Assembly: GCF_000292245.2 (NCBI RefSeq)
Contig: NZ_ALPT02000059.1
Span: 1 to 26,602, forward strand
DNA length: 26,602 bases
Reading direction: 5' to 3'
From: Alkalihalobacillus alcalophilus ATCC 27647 = CGMCC 1.3604
GTDB taxonomy: Bacteria; Bacillota; Bacilli; Bacillales; Bacillaceae_D
This document shows positions 1-6,756 of the stretch, in pieces (position 1 is the first letter of the stretch; every line of letters starts with the position of its first letter). Below the pieces are notes generated by a model. That model saw only the letters and a list, made by a program, of their open reading frames with translations. It did not search any database and had not been told where the DNA came from. The position numbers were made by a program, and so were the translations under genes.

Positions 1-126
1 GGTATCGTTCCATTGTCCTAAAAAGCGATTGAATACAAAACGAGAACAGCCGATAGTTTTAGCAATCAGGGTTTCTTGTTCTTTGCTTGGATAGAGACGG
101 AATTTGTATGCTTTGTTGATGAGCAT
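1..126 (-). CDS. tnpB: TnpB family protein of an IS200/IS605 element, N-terminal fragment
   Basis: The first 42 codons of a protein read leftward out of the window. The start MLINKAYKFRLYPSKEQETL followed by a GCSRFVFN motif is the classic N-terminal helix-turn-helix region (OrfB_HTH type) of TnpB proteins. TnpB is an RNA-guided nuclease carried by IS200/IS605-family elements, and its guide RNA normally comes from the element's right end, which here lies outside the window. The ATG at 126 has an AGGTGA ribosome binding site about 5 bases before it. The catalytic RuvC-like part is not visible, so intactness cannot be judged. No tnpA is seen on this side; it could lie to the left, or the element may carry tnpB alone. 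Confidence 0.85.
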   Translation of the reverse strand, partial: MLINKAYKFRLYPSKEQETLIAKTIGCSRFVFNRFLGQWNDT

Positions 127-206
127 TGTTTTCACCTCAGATAGGAATGTATGTTCTTATTATATCCTAACAAGAATCTCTTTGGCTACCGCCAACCGCC
201 ATTCAT

Positions 207-253
207 CTCCCCCTTATCGTTGGGCTTTGCCCTTCACACGATGGAAGAGGGAG
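207..253. mobile_element. Nested hairpin, probable outer end of the IS200/IS605-type element
   Basis: Three stacked inverted repeats share one axis: CTCCC (207-211) with GGGAG (249-253), ATCGT (216-220) with ACGAT (238-242), and GGGC (222-225) with GCCC (229-232). Subterminal hairpins of this kind are the recognition sites of IS200/IS605 transposases. The position between tnpB and a truncated host gene fits the element's end upstream of tnpB. The exact boundary is probably near 260-270 but cannot be fixed from one copy, because these elements make no target duplication. Confidence 0.45.
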
Positions 254-269
254 TCTTCTGTCGGGAAAT

Positions 270-767
270 GATAAAAAAACAGGCAAGCATCTAGCGATAA
301 TATTGGGGTTAATTGTTTGTATGGTAGCCGATGGTGTGATTATATTCTCCTTCATTGGAGGGTTGGTCGTCTTTTTAATCGGTCACCTTTTTTATTTATC
401 AGCCTTTTTAAAAGTGAGTGTAGGAGAGTTGAAAAATAAGCTGATTCTCCTGCCGTTTATTTTGTATATGGGCACAATGGGTTACTTTCTTCTTGCGGCC
501 ATTTTCGATTCGGGTGATACGAATATGGTCATCCCTGTTGTCCTTTATATTTTAGTCATTGGAGCAATGGGAATTAGCGCCGTCTGGACAAGAAACGTTT
601 ATGCAACGATTGGAAGTCTTTTATTTATTATTTCCGATAGTGTGCTCGCTTGGAATCTATTTGTTGAATCGATTTCATACTCCCATGTTTGGATTATGAC
701 AACGTATTATGGAGCACAATATTTTATCGCAACGAGTATTGGGAGTTTAAAAAATAAGTCGAATTAG
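270..767 (+). pseudogene. Lysoplasmalogenase-like (YhhN/TMEM86 family) membrane protein, 5' end missing
   Basis: The product is a very hydrophobic protein with several membrane segments and the family-like stretch GGLVVFLIGHLFYLSAF near its start. YhhN/TMEM86 proteins are integral membrane proteins of roughly 210-230 residues, and some hydrolyse lysoplasmalogen. Only about 155-165 residues are present, and the missing part corresponds to the first one or two membrane segments. The reading frame stays open to the left of the TTG at 303 (residues DKKTGKHLAII) and then runs into the hairpin end of the neighbouring tnpB element. No proper ribosome binding site precedes the TTG. The likely history is that the IS inserted into the gene and the 5' piece lies beyond the left edge. 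The shortened protein might still be made, but I treat it as broken. Confidence 0.65.
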
Positions 768-786
768 CTAGATTGTGAGGGAATGA

Positions 787-1404
787 ATGAGTTTACAATG
801 GTTAGATTGGGCAAGGAGAATTCAAGCTTTGTCCCAGGCAGGATTAACGTTTTCAAAGGATGAGTTTGACCTTGAGAGGTACACAGAATTACAACAAATT
901 AGTGCAGAAATCTTGGCGACATACAGTGAACATAGCTTTGAGAAAATAAATCAGCTATTTGCTAATGAAGAAGGTTATCAGACTCCAAAAGTCGATGTGA
1001 GGGGAGTCGTCTTTGAACAAGGTAAAATTTTAATGGTGCAGGAAAAGGCAGATGGAAAATGGTCATTGCCTGGTGGTTTTTGTGAAGTGGGATTATCACC
1101 GACAGAAAATGTTGTAAAAGAAATCGAGGAAGAGGCTGGCTACCGTACAAAAGCTAAAAAATTATTGGCCTTATTAGACATGAACAAGCATTTTCACCCT
1201 CCACAGCCTTATCATTATTACAAGGTTTTTATAGAGTGTGAAGTTGATAAAGCGGTTGCGATGGAAGGGTTGGAAACGAGCCAGGTAAAGTTTTTTAGGG
1301 AGGATGGTTTACCACCGTTATCCGAAAATCGTAATACCAAAGAACAAATTGAGATGTTATTTGAGCTGAGAAGAAATGAGGGTGAGCACGCGATTGTCGA
1401 CTAA
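787..1404 (+). CDS. Nudix hydrolase with N-terminal Nudix_hydro_N-type domain
   Basis: A 205-residue protein. Residues 1-60 form the helical N-terminal extension typical of Bacillus Nudix proteins that act on nucleoside-diphosphate-linked compounds. The Nudix fold follows from about residue 68. The Nudix box spans about residues 97-119 and reads GFCEVGLSPTEN followed by KEIEEEAGY. The metal-binding E-x-x-E-E core is present. Two box positions differ: the usual Arg is Lys, which is common in this subgroup, and the first conserved Glu (G-x5-E) is Leu103. Such enzymes split X-P-P-nucleoside substrates with Mg2+. The substrate here is unknown and may be ADP-ribose or a sugar nucleotide. The ATG at 787 follows a GTGAGGG-type ribosome binding site. 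The gene lies just 19 bases after the lysoplasmalogenase remnant. Confidence 0.88.
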   Translation: MSLQWLDWARRIQALSQAGLTFSKDEFDLERYTELQQISAEILATYSEHSFEKINQLFANEEGYQTPKVDVRGVVFEQGKILMVQEKADGKWSLPGGFCEVGLSPTENVVKEIEEEAGYRTKAKKLLALLDMNKHFHPPQPYHYYKVFIECEVDKAVAMEGLETSQVKFFREDGLPPLSENRNTKEQIEMLFELRRNEGEHAIVD

Positions 1405-1470
1405 TCTTAAGAAGGATTCCTTAAAAATTGCTCCAAATTATTGATGACTAAAACAGCAGCGGTCGAATAC

Positions 1471-1561
1471 TTGAAGACTTCTGCGGAAATAGTGAAAAAC
1501 GGGAGACCTCACAGCGACTTTATCGTCAGGAGGCTCCCCATTTGCCAGCGATTGCTGTGAG
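1471..1561. repeat. Degenerate copy of a Bacillus-type dispersed intergenic repeat
   Basis: The stretch from GAAGACTTCTGCGG to AGGAGGCTCCCC resembles the GC-richer intergenic repeats scattered through many Bacillaceae genomes (recalled, not searched). It contains two inverted repeats: GGGAG (1501-1505) with CTCCC (about 1534-1538), and CTCACAGC (1508-1515) with GCTGTGAG (1554-1561). It sits between two convergent genes, so it may also act as a weak transcription stop. No poly-T follows. Confidence 0.35.
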
Positions 1562-1598
1562 CATGTGGACTTTATGATCTAATTGAGGGCTGATGTTG

Positions 1599-2153
1599 TT
1601 AACGTTTAATGGCATCTATTATTAATGATGGGAAGACAAGTCGTTCTCCTTGGTTTCTAGGGTCAAATTTTTTTGAGCGAAAAATGACACCATCGCTTCC
1701 AGACCATTTGCTCTCATGAAACTGTCCTTCCTCATCAAAATATTCTAATAAGTTTACTTCAAAGCCCGCTTGTATAAAAACCGCCGATAATAATTTGTAA
1801 TTGTAGACAATTTTATGATCGAAAGCAGGGTGTTCCTTTGGCCCTGGTCCACCAACTTGTATCGTGTGTTGATATTTTTTATCTTGGAAAAAACCATCAG
1901 GGACACCGCAACGAACGTAGCCACCTTTTCTTAAATAGAGATAACAAAGTTTAGCGGCCGCGATGCCTTCTTCATAAGTGAGATGCTCCCACACATGTTC
2001 AGCTAAAATAGCGTGAAGTGTCCCTTTTTCAAAGTGTGTTTCCCAGTTCTTAGGGTTTGTTAGGCTTAGGTGTTCCTCTTGAGTATGGAGCCAACCGGGA
2101 TTATTTTGGTAGGGCCCTGCTCCTATGACGATTTTGAGAGAATTAGTTAACAT
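1599..2153 (-). CDS. Predicted class I SAM-dependent methyltransferase (COG4627-like)
   Basis: A 184-residue soluble protein. It has a shortened Rossmann methyltransferase pattern: the glycine motif KIVIGAGPYQNNPGW at residues 7-21, then HAILAEHVWEHLTYEEG (about 48-64), which is the motif-IV/post-motif signature of the small predicted methyltransferases, and then LRKGGYVRCGVPDG. The acceptor is unknown. Homologues in other bacteria are sometimes linked to surface polysaccharide genes, but nothing of that sort is nearby. The ATG at 2153 has an AAAGGGAAG ribosome binding site upstream. It follows the 50-residue membrane protein on the same strand by 48 bases, so the two may share a transcript. 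Confidence 0.72.
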   Translation of the reverse strand: MLTNSLKIVIGAGPYQNNPGWLHTQEEHLSLTNPKNWETHFEKGTLHAILAEHVWEHLTYEEGIAAAKLCYLYLRKGGYVRCGVPDGFFQDKKYQHTIQVGGPGPKEHPAFDHKIVYNYKLLSAVFIQAGFEVNLLEYFDEEGQFHESKWSGSDGVIFRSKKFDPRNQGERLVFPSLIIDAIKR

Positions 2154-2201
2154 AATATACTTCCCTTTTCTTATCTGAATAATCAGTTTATTTTGTTGGT
2201 G

Positions 2202-2354
2202 TTAATGAGTAAAAAAGAAAAATAGAGCTAGAAATATCGGGAGAGCAACACAGACAACTGTAATGGCTAAGAGGCGATCGGCACGTTCTTTACTAAGCAG
2301 GGCGACCATAAAAGCAGATAAACTTAAATATCCAAAAGTAGCTGTTAACATCAT
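2202..2354 (-). CDS. Small two-span membrane protein, 50 residues, unknown function
   Basis: A very strong AGGAGGAG ribosome binding site lies 4-7 bases before two consecutive ATG codons (2354 and 2351), so the start is well supported. An in-frame ATG at 2441 would add 29 residues translated from the repeat array and is much less likely. The product has one hydrophobic span at about residues 4-20, a short charged loop (KERADR), a second span at about 28-48, and ends in FFFFTH. I do not recognise a family. Its ribosome binding site starts only a few bases from the edge of the hairpin repeat array, so its mRNA leader is essentially repeat sequence. Confidence 0.6.
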   Translation of the reverse strand: MMLTATFGYLSLSAFMVALLSKERADRLLAITVVCVALPIFLALFFFFTH

Positions 2355-2366
2355 ATCTCCTCCTTT

Positions 2367-2656
2367 AATATAAAGCGAAGTCCGTTTGGTCAGAAGTGAG
2401 AAAAAATAAGAACAGCTGATGAAGACGCTCTTTGTCTTCACTCAGGTGGACGATTTTTCTCGAGCTTCTAACGGACGTAGCTGGATTAAATATAAAGCGA
2501 AGTCCGTTTGGTCAGAAGCGAGAAAAAATAAGAACAGCTGATGAAGACGCTCTTTGTCTTCACTCAGGTGGACGATTTTTCTCGAGCTTCTAACGGACGT
2601 AGCTGGATTAAATATAAAGCGAAGTCCGTTTGGTCAGAAGCGAGAAAAAATAAGAT
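2367..2656. repeat. Long-hairpin repeat array 1: two 122-bp copies plus a partial third
   Basis: The unit starting TAAAGCGAAGTCCGTT recurs at 2371, 2493 and 2615, an exact 122-bp period. The first two copies are almost identical and the third stops near 2652. Each unit folds on itself. The outer arm AGCGAAGTCCGTT pairs with AACGGACGTAGCT, AGAAGCGAGAAAAA pairs with TTTTTCTCGAGCTTCT, and the tip is GAAGAC, a 7-base loop, GTCTTC. The same family occurs in the opposite orientation at 12376-12931. Relative to the gene that follows (the small membrane protein on the minus strand) the unit ends in CTTCGCTTTAT directly before the ribosome binding site. No protein is encoded; ORFs through here are by-products of the repeat. 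Confidence 0.9.
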
Positions 2657-2740
2657 CAGTCTCTTTTAATTCGAGCTTGCTCAGGAAATTCCTCTTTGAA
2701 AAGCAAAATTCTTTTCAAATAAGTGGACGACTTGAAAATG
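2657..2740. repeat. Diverged half-copy of the hairpin repeat
   Basis: Read on the minus strand, this stretch has TCGTCCACTT (plus-strand complement at about 2721-2730) followed at the same distance as in the full units by a tip hairpin. The tip stem differs: TTTGAAAAG (2695-2703), loop CAAAATT, CTTTTCAAA (2711-2719). The shared entry sequence and spacing, with a wholly different but still self-complementary tip, suggest a related copy whose stem has been replaced. The 10-bp direct repeat AGATCAGTCT occurs at 2653-2662 and 2834-2843 and brackets the region. From there to 2850 I see nothing else. Confidence 0.5.
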
Positions 2741-2854
2741 GAACATTAAGAACTCAATACCATTTGACTTTGTTTATTAAAGAATATGACAGTTTTTCGA
2801 TCATTACGAATGGTTTCTAAATAAAATTTATCGAGATCAGTCTTTTTTAGCGAA

Positions 2855-2893
2855 CAAAAAACCCCCACCCCAAAATGATTAGTCTTGAGGGTG
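2855..2893 (-). terminator. Rho-independent terminator of the HAD/flavoprotein operon
   Basis: On the minus strand CACCC (2893-2889) pairs with GGGTG (2870-2866) around an imperfect A/T-rich stem, and the strand then runs through GGG into six T residues at about 2861-2856. It lies about 50 bases after the stop codon of the flavin oxidoreductase gene. Confidence 0.6.
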
Positions 2894-2944
2894 AGAGTTG
2901 TATCTATTATATCGCGGTGGCATGTGTTTTTTATTAAAAGGATT

Positions 2945-4063
2945 TTATCGTGATAGTGGAACCCAACCTTCGCGTTTGAGAATGATGTTCCAAAGGTTTT
3001 CAGGAAGTGCATATTTATCTTTTTCATTTATTTTGAGGGCATATTCAATCTCATTTTCATGACCGTTTTGGATTTTATCTGCCCATCTTGGCTCTATTAA
3101 AAGCTCACGACCTAAAGCTAGAAGGGGAATCCCTTGATTTCTGACAGCTAGGGCTTCATCAGGTGAATTTATTTGTCCAACGGCCATAAATGGAACACGT
3201 CCATTAATTAATTCGTTAATTAGCTCAATTCGTGTTTTATTAGGATCAGCGTCACGATGAGGCGTTGATTGTACATCGGCAAGTGAAATATGCAAATAAT
3301 CGAGCTCTTTATCGGCTAATGTGTCGACGAGTTGAAACGTATCGGCCATCGTTAACCCAGGAGTCGAAGGTTCTTCCGGAGAAAAACGGTAGCCAAGAAT
3401 AAAAGGTTTTTTCGCAAATTTCTCGATTGCTTTTTGACAAGCATCGACGACAGCTAATGGAAACGCCATTCTCTTTTCACGCGAGCCACCCCATTTATCA
3501 GTACGGTGATTTGTATAAGGTGAATAAAATTGTTGGATTAAATACGTATTTGCACCATGGATCTCCACTCCATCAAAGCCGGCTTCAATGGCTCTTCTAG
3601 TCGCTTCTCCAAAACCGACAATAATGTCTTCAATTTCCTCATTTGTTAAGGCGCGTGCGATTTGTTTGTCTTCTTCAAAATAATCAGAAGCGGAAACAAC
3701 ATCGCCGTTAGGGACAAGTTTTGTAGGGCATTGACGTCCGCCATGATGAATTTGTACAACTGCTTTGGCTCCTTCATCTTGAATCGTTTTGGCCCACTTT
3801 TTTAAACTAGGTAAAAGCTCATCAGAAAAAATACCAGGCTGACCAACAAATGCTTTTCCATTTTCCATGACGTTGGCACACGCCGTGATGATGAGTCCAA
3901 AATCTTTAGAACGTTCTTTTATATAAATTAACTCAGCATCAGACATCGTTCCATCGTCATTAGAAGAATAGTGGGTCATCGGTGCTAACGCTAAGCGGTT
4001 TTTTAGCTCTATGCCATTAGGCAAAGTGTATCGGTCGAATAATGGTTGATATTTTTGGTTCAT
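2945..4063 (-). CDS. NADH:flavin oxidoreductase of the old yellow enzyme family
   Basis: A 372-residue TIM-barrel flavoprotein that uses FMN and NAD(P)H to reduce activated C=C bonds. Visible signatures are the FMN-binding start ELKNRLALAPMTHYS (Thr30 at the position that tunes the flavin), QIHHGGRQ (104-111, with the FMN-contacting Gln), and the substrate-anion pair in VEIHGANTYL (His169/Asn172, with Tyr174 as the probable proton donor). SPYTNHRTDKWGGS follows. The His/Asn pair is as in classical OYEs rather than the His/His of Bacillus YqjM. The physiological substrate is unknown; enones, quinones or nitro compounds are typical. The ATG at 4063 is preceded by AAAAAGGAGGACTT. The HAD phosphatase gene ends 34 bases upstream on the same strand, so the two are probably cotranscribed. 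Confidence 0.93.
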   Translation of the reverse strand: MNQKYQPLFDRYTLPNGIELKNRLALAPMTHYSSNDDGTMSDAELIYIKERSKDFGLIITACANVMENGKAFVGQPGIFSDELLPSLKKWAKTIQDEGAKAVVQIHHGGRQCPTKLVPNGDVVSASDYFEEDKQIARALTNEEIEDIIVGFGEATRRAIEAGFDGVEIHGANTYLIQQFYSPYTNHRTDKWGGSREKRMAFPLAVVDACQKAIEKFAKKPFILGYRFSPEEPSTPGLTMADTFQLVDTLADKELDYLHISLADVQSTPHRDADPNKTRIELINELINGRVPFMAVGQINSPDEALAVRNQGIPLLALGRELLIEPRWADKIQNGHENEIEYALKINEKDKYALPENLWNIILKREGWVPLSR

Positions 4064-4097
4064 GTTAAGTCCTCCTTTTTTGGTCGTCCTTTGATGA

Positions 4098-4949
4098 CTA
4101 GATTAACCCGTGTTTTTTAAAGCTTTGATAAACGCCATCATCTTCAATTCTGGATGTGACTTCATCAGCGACATCTTTGAGCTCTTCTTTTGCATTACCC
4201 ATAGCAATCCCGATTTGACAAAATTGCAGCATTTCAAGGTCATTAATCCCATCTCCTATCGCTATTGTTTGTTCTTTGGATAGTCCGAGGTGTTCGAGCA
4301 CAGCTTGAATCCCAGCTGCCTTATGAATCCCTAACCCAGAAATTTCGCCCCCTTCAGCTCCGAATTTCGCAAAGCTTGTCGGCACGACAGTTAATTTATC
4401 GCCAAATGTATCGGCTATGTATTGATAAGGAATTTCTTTATGCTCCATAAAACAAATTTTATTAATGTCATCACGGTATAAGCTTTCTTCGTCAAAACTT
4501 GTAATTTCAATTAAGTGCTGAAGAGGATGCTGAGTAATATCGCTAAACTCGCCGTTTTTAAGGTCTTCTTCAATAATCTTGAGATAGTGCTCCTTTAATG
4601 ATGGATTCCCATACATTCTTTCGTTCGTTTCGATCATAAATTCAATGCCTTTTTTATTAAAAACATCGACGAGTTCCTTTACTTGTGCAACGGTTAAGGT
4701 TTTTTGAAATAGACTTTCTCCATTTATTTCTGCAAATACTCCTGCACCACCAATAATCCCGTCAAATCCAATTTCGATAATGTTTGGGTATAGAGCCACT
4801 TTAGAACGACCCGTACATAAAAAAACGAGATGGCCATTTTTTCGAGCTTGCTGGCAAGCGGTAACTGTTGATTCAGGAACCGTTCCATCTTCCATTAATA
4901 TTGTTCCATCTACATCTAGAAAAATCACTTTCTTTTCGATAGTTAACAC
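4098..4949 (-). CDS. Cof-type HAD-IIB family phosphatase
   Basis: A 283-residue haloacid-dehalogenase hydrolase with all four motifs. Motif I is FLDVDGT (nucleophile Asp12 and general acid Asp14), motif II FLCTGRS, motif III the Lys in GLGIHKAAGI, and motif IV IGDGINDLEM. The long insert between motifs II and III is the C2B cap typical of Cof enzymes, which dephosphorylate small phospho-sugars, FMN or pyridoxal phosphate. The substrate cannot be told from sequence. The start is uncertain: the GTG at 4949 overlaps the end of the AAAGGGG ribosome binding sequence, and the next in-frame GTG at 4928 gives a protein 7 residues shorter that still keeps motif I. It is followed closely by the flavin oxidoreductase. 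Confidence 0.9.
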   Translation of the reverse strand: MLTIEKKVIFLDVDGTILMEDGTVPESTVTACQQARKNGHLVFLCTGRSKVALYPNIIEIGFDGIIGGAGVFAEINGESLFQKTLTVAQVKELVDVFNKKGIEFMIETNERMYGNPSLKEHYLKIIEEDLKNGEFSDITQHPLQHLIEITSFDEESLYRDDINKICFMEHKEIPYQYIADTFGDKLTVVPTSFAKFGAEGGEISGLGIHKAAGIQAVLEHLGLSKEQTIAIGDGINDLEMLQFCQIGIAMGNAKEELKDVADEVTSRIEDDGVYQSFKKHGLI

Positions 4950-5032
4950 CCCTTTACACTTAATTCCTTTCCAATTATATACTGATTGCTCGAGTGAATT
5001 GAAATGAAAAGACTTAGCTTAGTTTGATTCGA

Positions 5033-5049
5033 CAAGTGCCTGTCACTTG
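5033..5049. repeat. Short perfect inverted repeat in the intergenic region
   Basis: CAAGTGCCTGTCACTTG is a 6-bp perfect stem around a 5-base loop. Sequences of the AAGTGCCTGTCACTT type recur between genes in many Bacillus genomes (recalled, not searched). There is no T run, so it is not an obvious terminator. The rest of the 4950-5497 gap holds the frameshifted small gene at 5076-5299 and otherwise nothing I recognise. Confidence 0.4.
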
Positions 5050-5075
5050 CCTACCAAATCCATTAAAGTGAATCA

Positions 5076-5299
5076 TTATATCAACTCCAGTTCTTGACAA
5101 AGTTCGACTAATGAATGAATGCCGAGAAATTGTTGGCGGTCTATTGAGTCAATGGTTTGAACGGCTTCACGTGTGACTTTTTTTACTTGTTCTAAGTTTT
5201 GATGGTCCATTGCATCAATAATTTCTTTCATGTTTTTTAAAAAGTAAACGGAGTAAATTTGATTTTAGTCAATTGTTCGTGGACCGTTGGAGTTGCCAT
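5076..5299 (-). pseudogene. Frameshifted small gene of unknown family (about 75 codons)
   Basis: Two minus-strand reading frames join end to end. The first starts at ATG 5299 and gives MATPTVHEQLTKIKFTPFTF, then hits TAA. The second continues in another frame as LKNMKEIIDAMDHQNLEQ and so on to a stop at 5076, ending ELCQELELI. Adding one T to the run ACTTTTTAAAAAAC restores one frame of about 75 codons. The first half alone and the second half alone (51 residues from its own ATG at about 5231) both have ordinary codon use. A purine-rich stretch (GGAAAAAAATAG) precedes the ATG but is a weak ribosome binding site. The protein would be small, charged and helical, with no membrane span. Alternatives are a sequencing error in the homopolymer, or translation of the second half on its own. 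Confidence 0.45.
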
Positions 5300-5497
5300 C
5301 TATTTTTTTCCGAAGTCTGCAGTTATGAAAATACAGAATTCAAATCGAAACAAGCTCGATCATCTAGCTAATGTACAGAGCATTAACACGGATTTTCTCG
5401 ATGCGAAAGTTGAGTAAATAATTATTGGAATGATTTGCTTTCTCTTACAGTTAGCTTCTGCTACAATTTCATCAAGTGTGTAGGGGGAGTGAGAAGT

Positions 5498-6418
5498 ATG
5501 GAGAAACGATTAGCTTATTTATCAATCGCCCTCGGTGCAACATTTTGGGGTATGATTGGCGTTTTTGTAAACTATTTATATGAGTTAGGTTTTACACCTA
5601 TTCAGGTGGTCGCTCTACGTGCAGGGACGGCGATGATTTTTTTGCTTATTTATTTATCTTTATTTAAAAAGAATCGTCCTGCTCTTAAAATGAACATAAA
5701 AGATAGCCATTATTTTATTGGGACGGGCGTTATTAGTATCGTTTTTTTTAACTTATGTTTATTTTATGCGATGCAAGAGACGTCGATCTCGGTTGCAACG
5801 ATTTTGTTATATACGGCCCCAGCATTTGTGACGATCTTTTCTCGTTTTCTTTTTAAAGAGGTGTTGACAGCAAAGAAAACGCTGGCTTTGTTTATGACGT
5901 TAATCGGTTGTGCTTTTGTTATTGGTGTTTTGCCAAATATGGATGGAACAATTTCGTTGATTGGATTTATGTTAGGGCTAGGTTCAGGGCTCTTTTATGC
6001 GTTGTATAGCATTTTTGGGAAGTATGCTTTGCAGAAATATTCACCATTGACAGTTACCTTTTACACTTTTGTGTTTGCAGCTGTGGCGATTATTCCATTC
6101 AGTGGTATATGGACAATGGCTGCACAGTTCACTTCATTAAAAGTATGGCTACTTGTACTCGGGTTAGGTTTTTTCTCGACGATGCTTGCCTTTATTTTCT
6201 ATACAAGAGGTTTACAGCATGTTGAATCGAGTCGAGCTTCGATCATAGCGACGGTAGAACCTGTCGTGGCAGCGGTTATGAGCTTTCTATTATTCTCTGA
6301 AAAGCTTAGTATTTGGCAATATCTTGGCATGGCGTTTGTCCTTTTGGCAGTTATCGTTGTGCAGGAATCAAAAGGGAGAATCGAACATAAAAGTGAGCAA
6401 GCAAAAGAGAGCTACTAG
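5498..6418 (+). CDS. DMT-superfamily (EamA) transporter
   Basis: A 306-residue membrane protein with about ten hydrophobic spans arranged as two EamA repeats. The first begins AYLSIALGATFWGMIGVF and the second LIGFMLGLGSGLFYALYSIFG. The family exports amino acids, nucleosides or other metabolites from the cytoplasm; the substrate cannot be predicted. The reading frame extends upstream to 5435, but the ATG at 5498 has an AGGGGGAG ribosome binding site 8-9 bases before it and begins MEKRLAYLS, normal for the family. The C-terminus is a short charged cytoplasmic tail. It is a single-gene unit with its own terminator. Confidence 0.9.
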   Translation: MEKRLAYLSIALGATFWGMIGVFVNYLYELGFTPIQVVALRAGTAMIFLLIYLSLFKKNRPALKMNIKDSHYFIGTGVISIVFFNLCLFYAMQETSISVATILLYTAPAFVTIFSRFLFKEVLTAKKTLALFMTLIGCAFVIGVLPNMDGTISLIGFMLGLGSGLFYALYSIFGKYALQKYSPLTVTFYTFVFAAVAIIPFSGIWTMAAQFTSLKVWLLVLGLGFFSTMLAFIFYTRGLQHVESSRASIIATVEPVVAAVMSFLLFSEKLSIWQYLGMAFVLLAVIVVQESKGRIEHKSEQAKESY

Positions 6419-6442
6419 CAATCGTTTGTCACTGTCATGAGC

Positions 6443-6476
6443 AAGGTGATCAATTTTTACTTTTGATCGCCTTTTA
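6443..6476 (+). terminator. Rho-independent terminator after the DMT gene
   Basis: AAGGTGATCAA (6443-6453) pairs with TTGATCGCCTT (6463-6473), with a single G-T wobble, and TTTT follows. A second perfect hairpin, ATCACTTG (6476-6483) with CAAGTGAT (6496-6503), directly follows and has no T run. Confidence 0.75.
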
Positions 6477-6545
6477 TCACTTGAAATAGGTTAAACAAGT
6501 GATCGCTTTCATTCATTAACTATTAAAAAGAAGCTGATTAAATAG

Positions 6546-6577
6546 TTGACATTTTCAGAAAATAATTATATTATAAT
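6546..6577 (+). promoter_or_regulatory. Sigma-A-type promoter upstream of the PTS-IIC-like gene
   Basis: A perfect -35 TTGACA (6546-6551) is followed after 17 bases by TATTATAAT (6569-6577). Used as TATTAT the spacing is 17, and as TATAAT it is 20. The A/T-rich surroundings support a real promoter. Transcripts would begin near 6583 and meet the terminator at 6606. Confidence 0.6.
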
Positions 6578-6605
6578 AGAAATTTAATAGAATTGATTAT
6601 AAGAA

Positions 6606-6628
6606 TAAAGGCGAAAGGCCTTTTTTTA
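6606..6628 (+). terminator. Terminator or attenuator about 30 bases after a promoter
   Basis: AAAGGC (6607-6612), loop GAAAG, GCCTTT (6618-6623), then a run of T to 6627. It lies between the TTGACA promoter and the PTS-IIC-like gene, so it would stop transcription unless relieved. The intervening leader is too short (about 25-45 nt) for a known riboswitch aptamer. It could be an attenuator or the end of a very small RNA. From 6629 to 6756 I see only the ribosome binding site of the next gene. Confidence 0.6.
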
Positions 6629-6756
6629 TTAGGTTTTTCACTTCATTTGTTTAAAGTAGAATAGTATAAAAGTCATAGTTGAATTATTTTGTTTCAGTAA
6701 ATAGAAAGAATTATCTTTAATAGACAACTAGAAACGACATAAGAGGTGCAGGTGCG

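Noticed and set aside
2554..2820. Plus-strand open frame of 88 codons across the first repeat array
   Set aside because: It lies inside hairpin repeats, has no ribosome binding site and no family resemblance.
5232..5246. Programmed -1 frameshift at the T5A6C run
   Set aside because: The zero-frame codons do not fit a canonical slippery heptamer and a stop comes first; a simple one-base loss explains it better.
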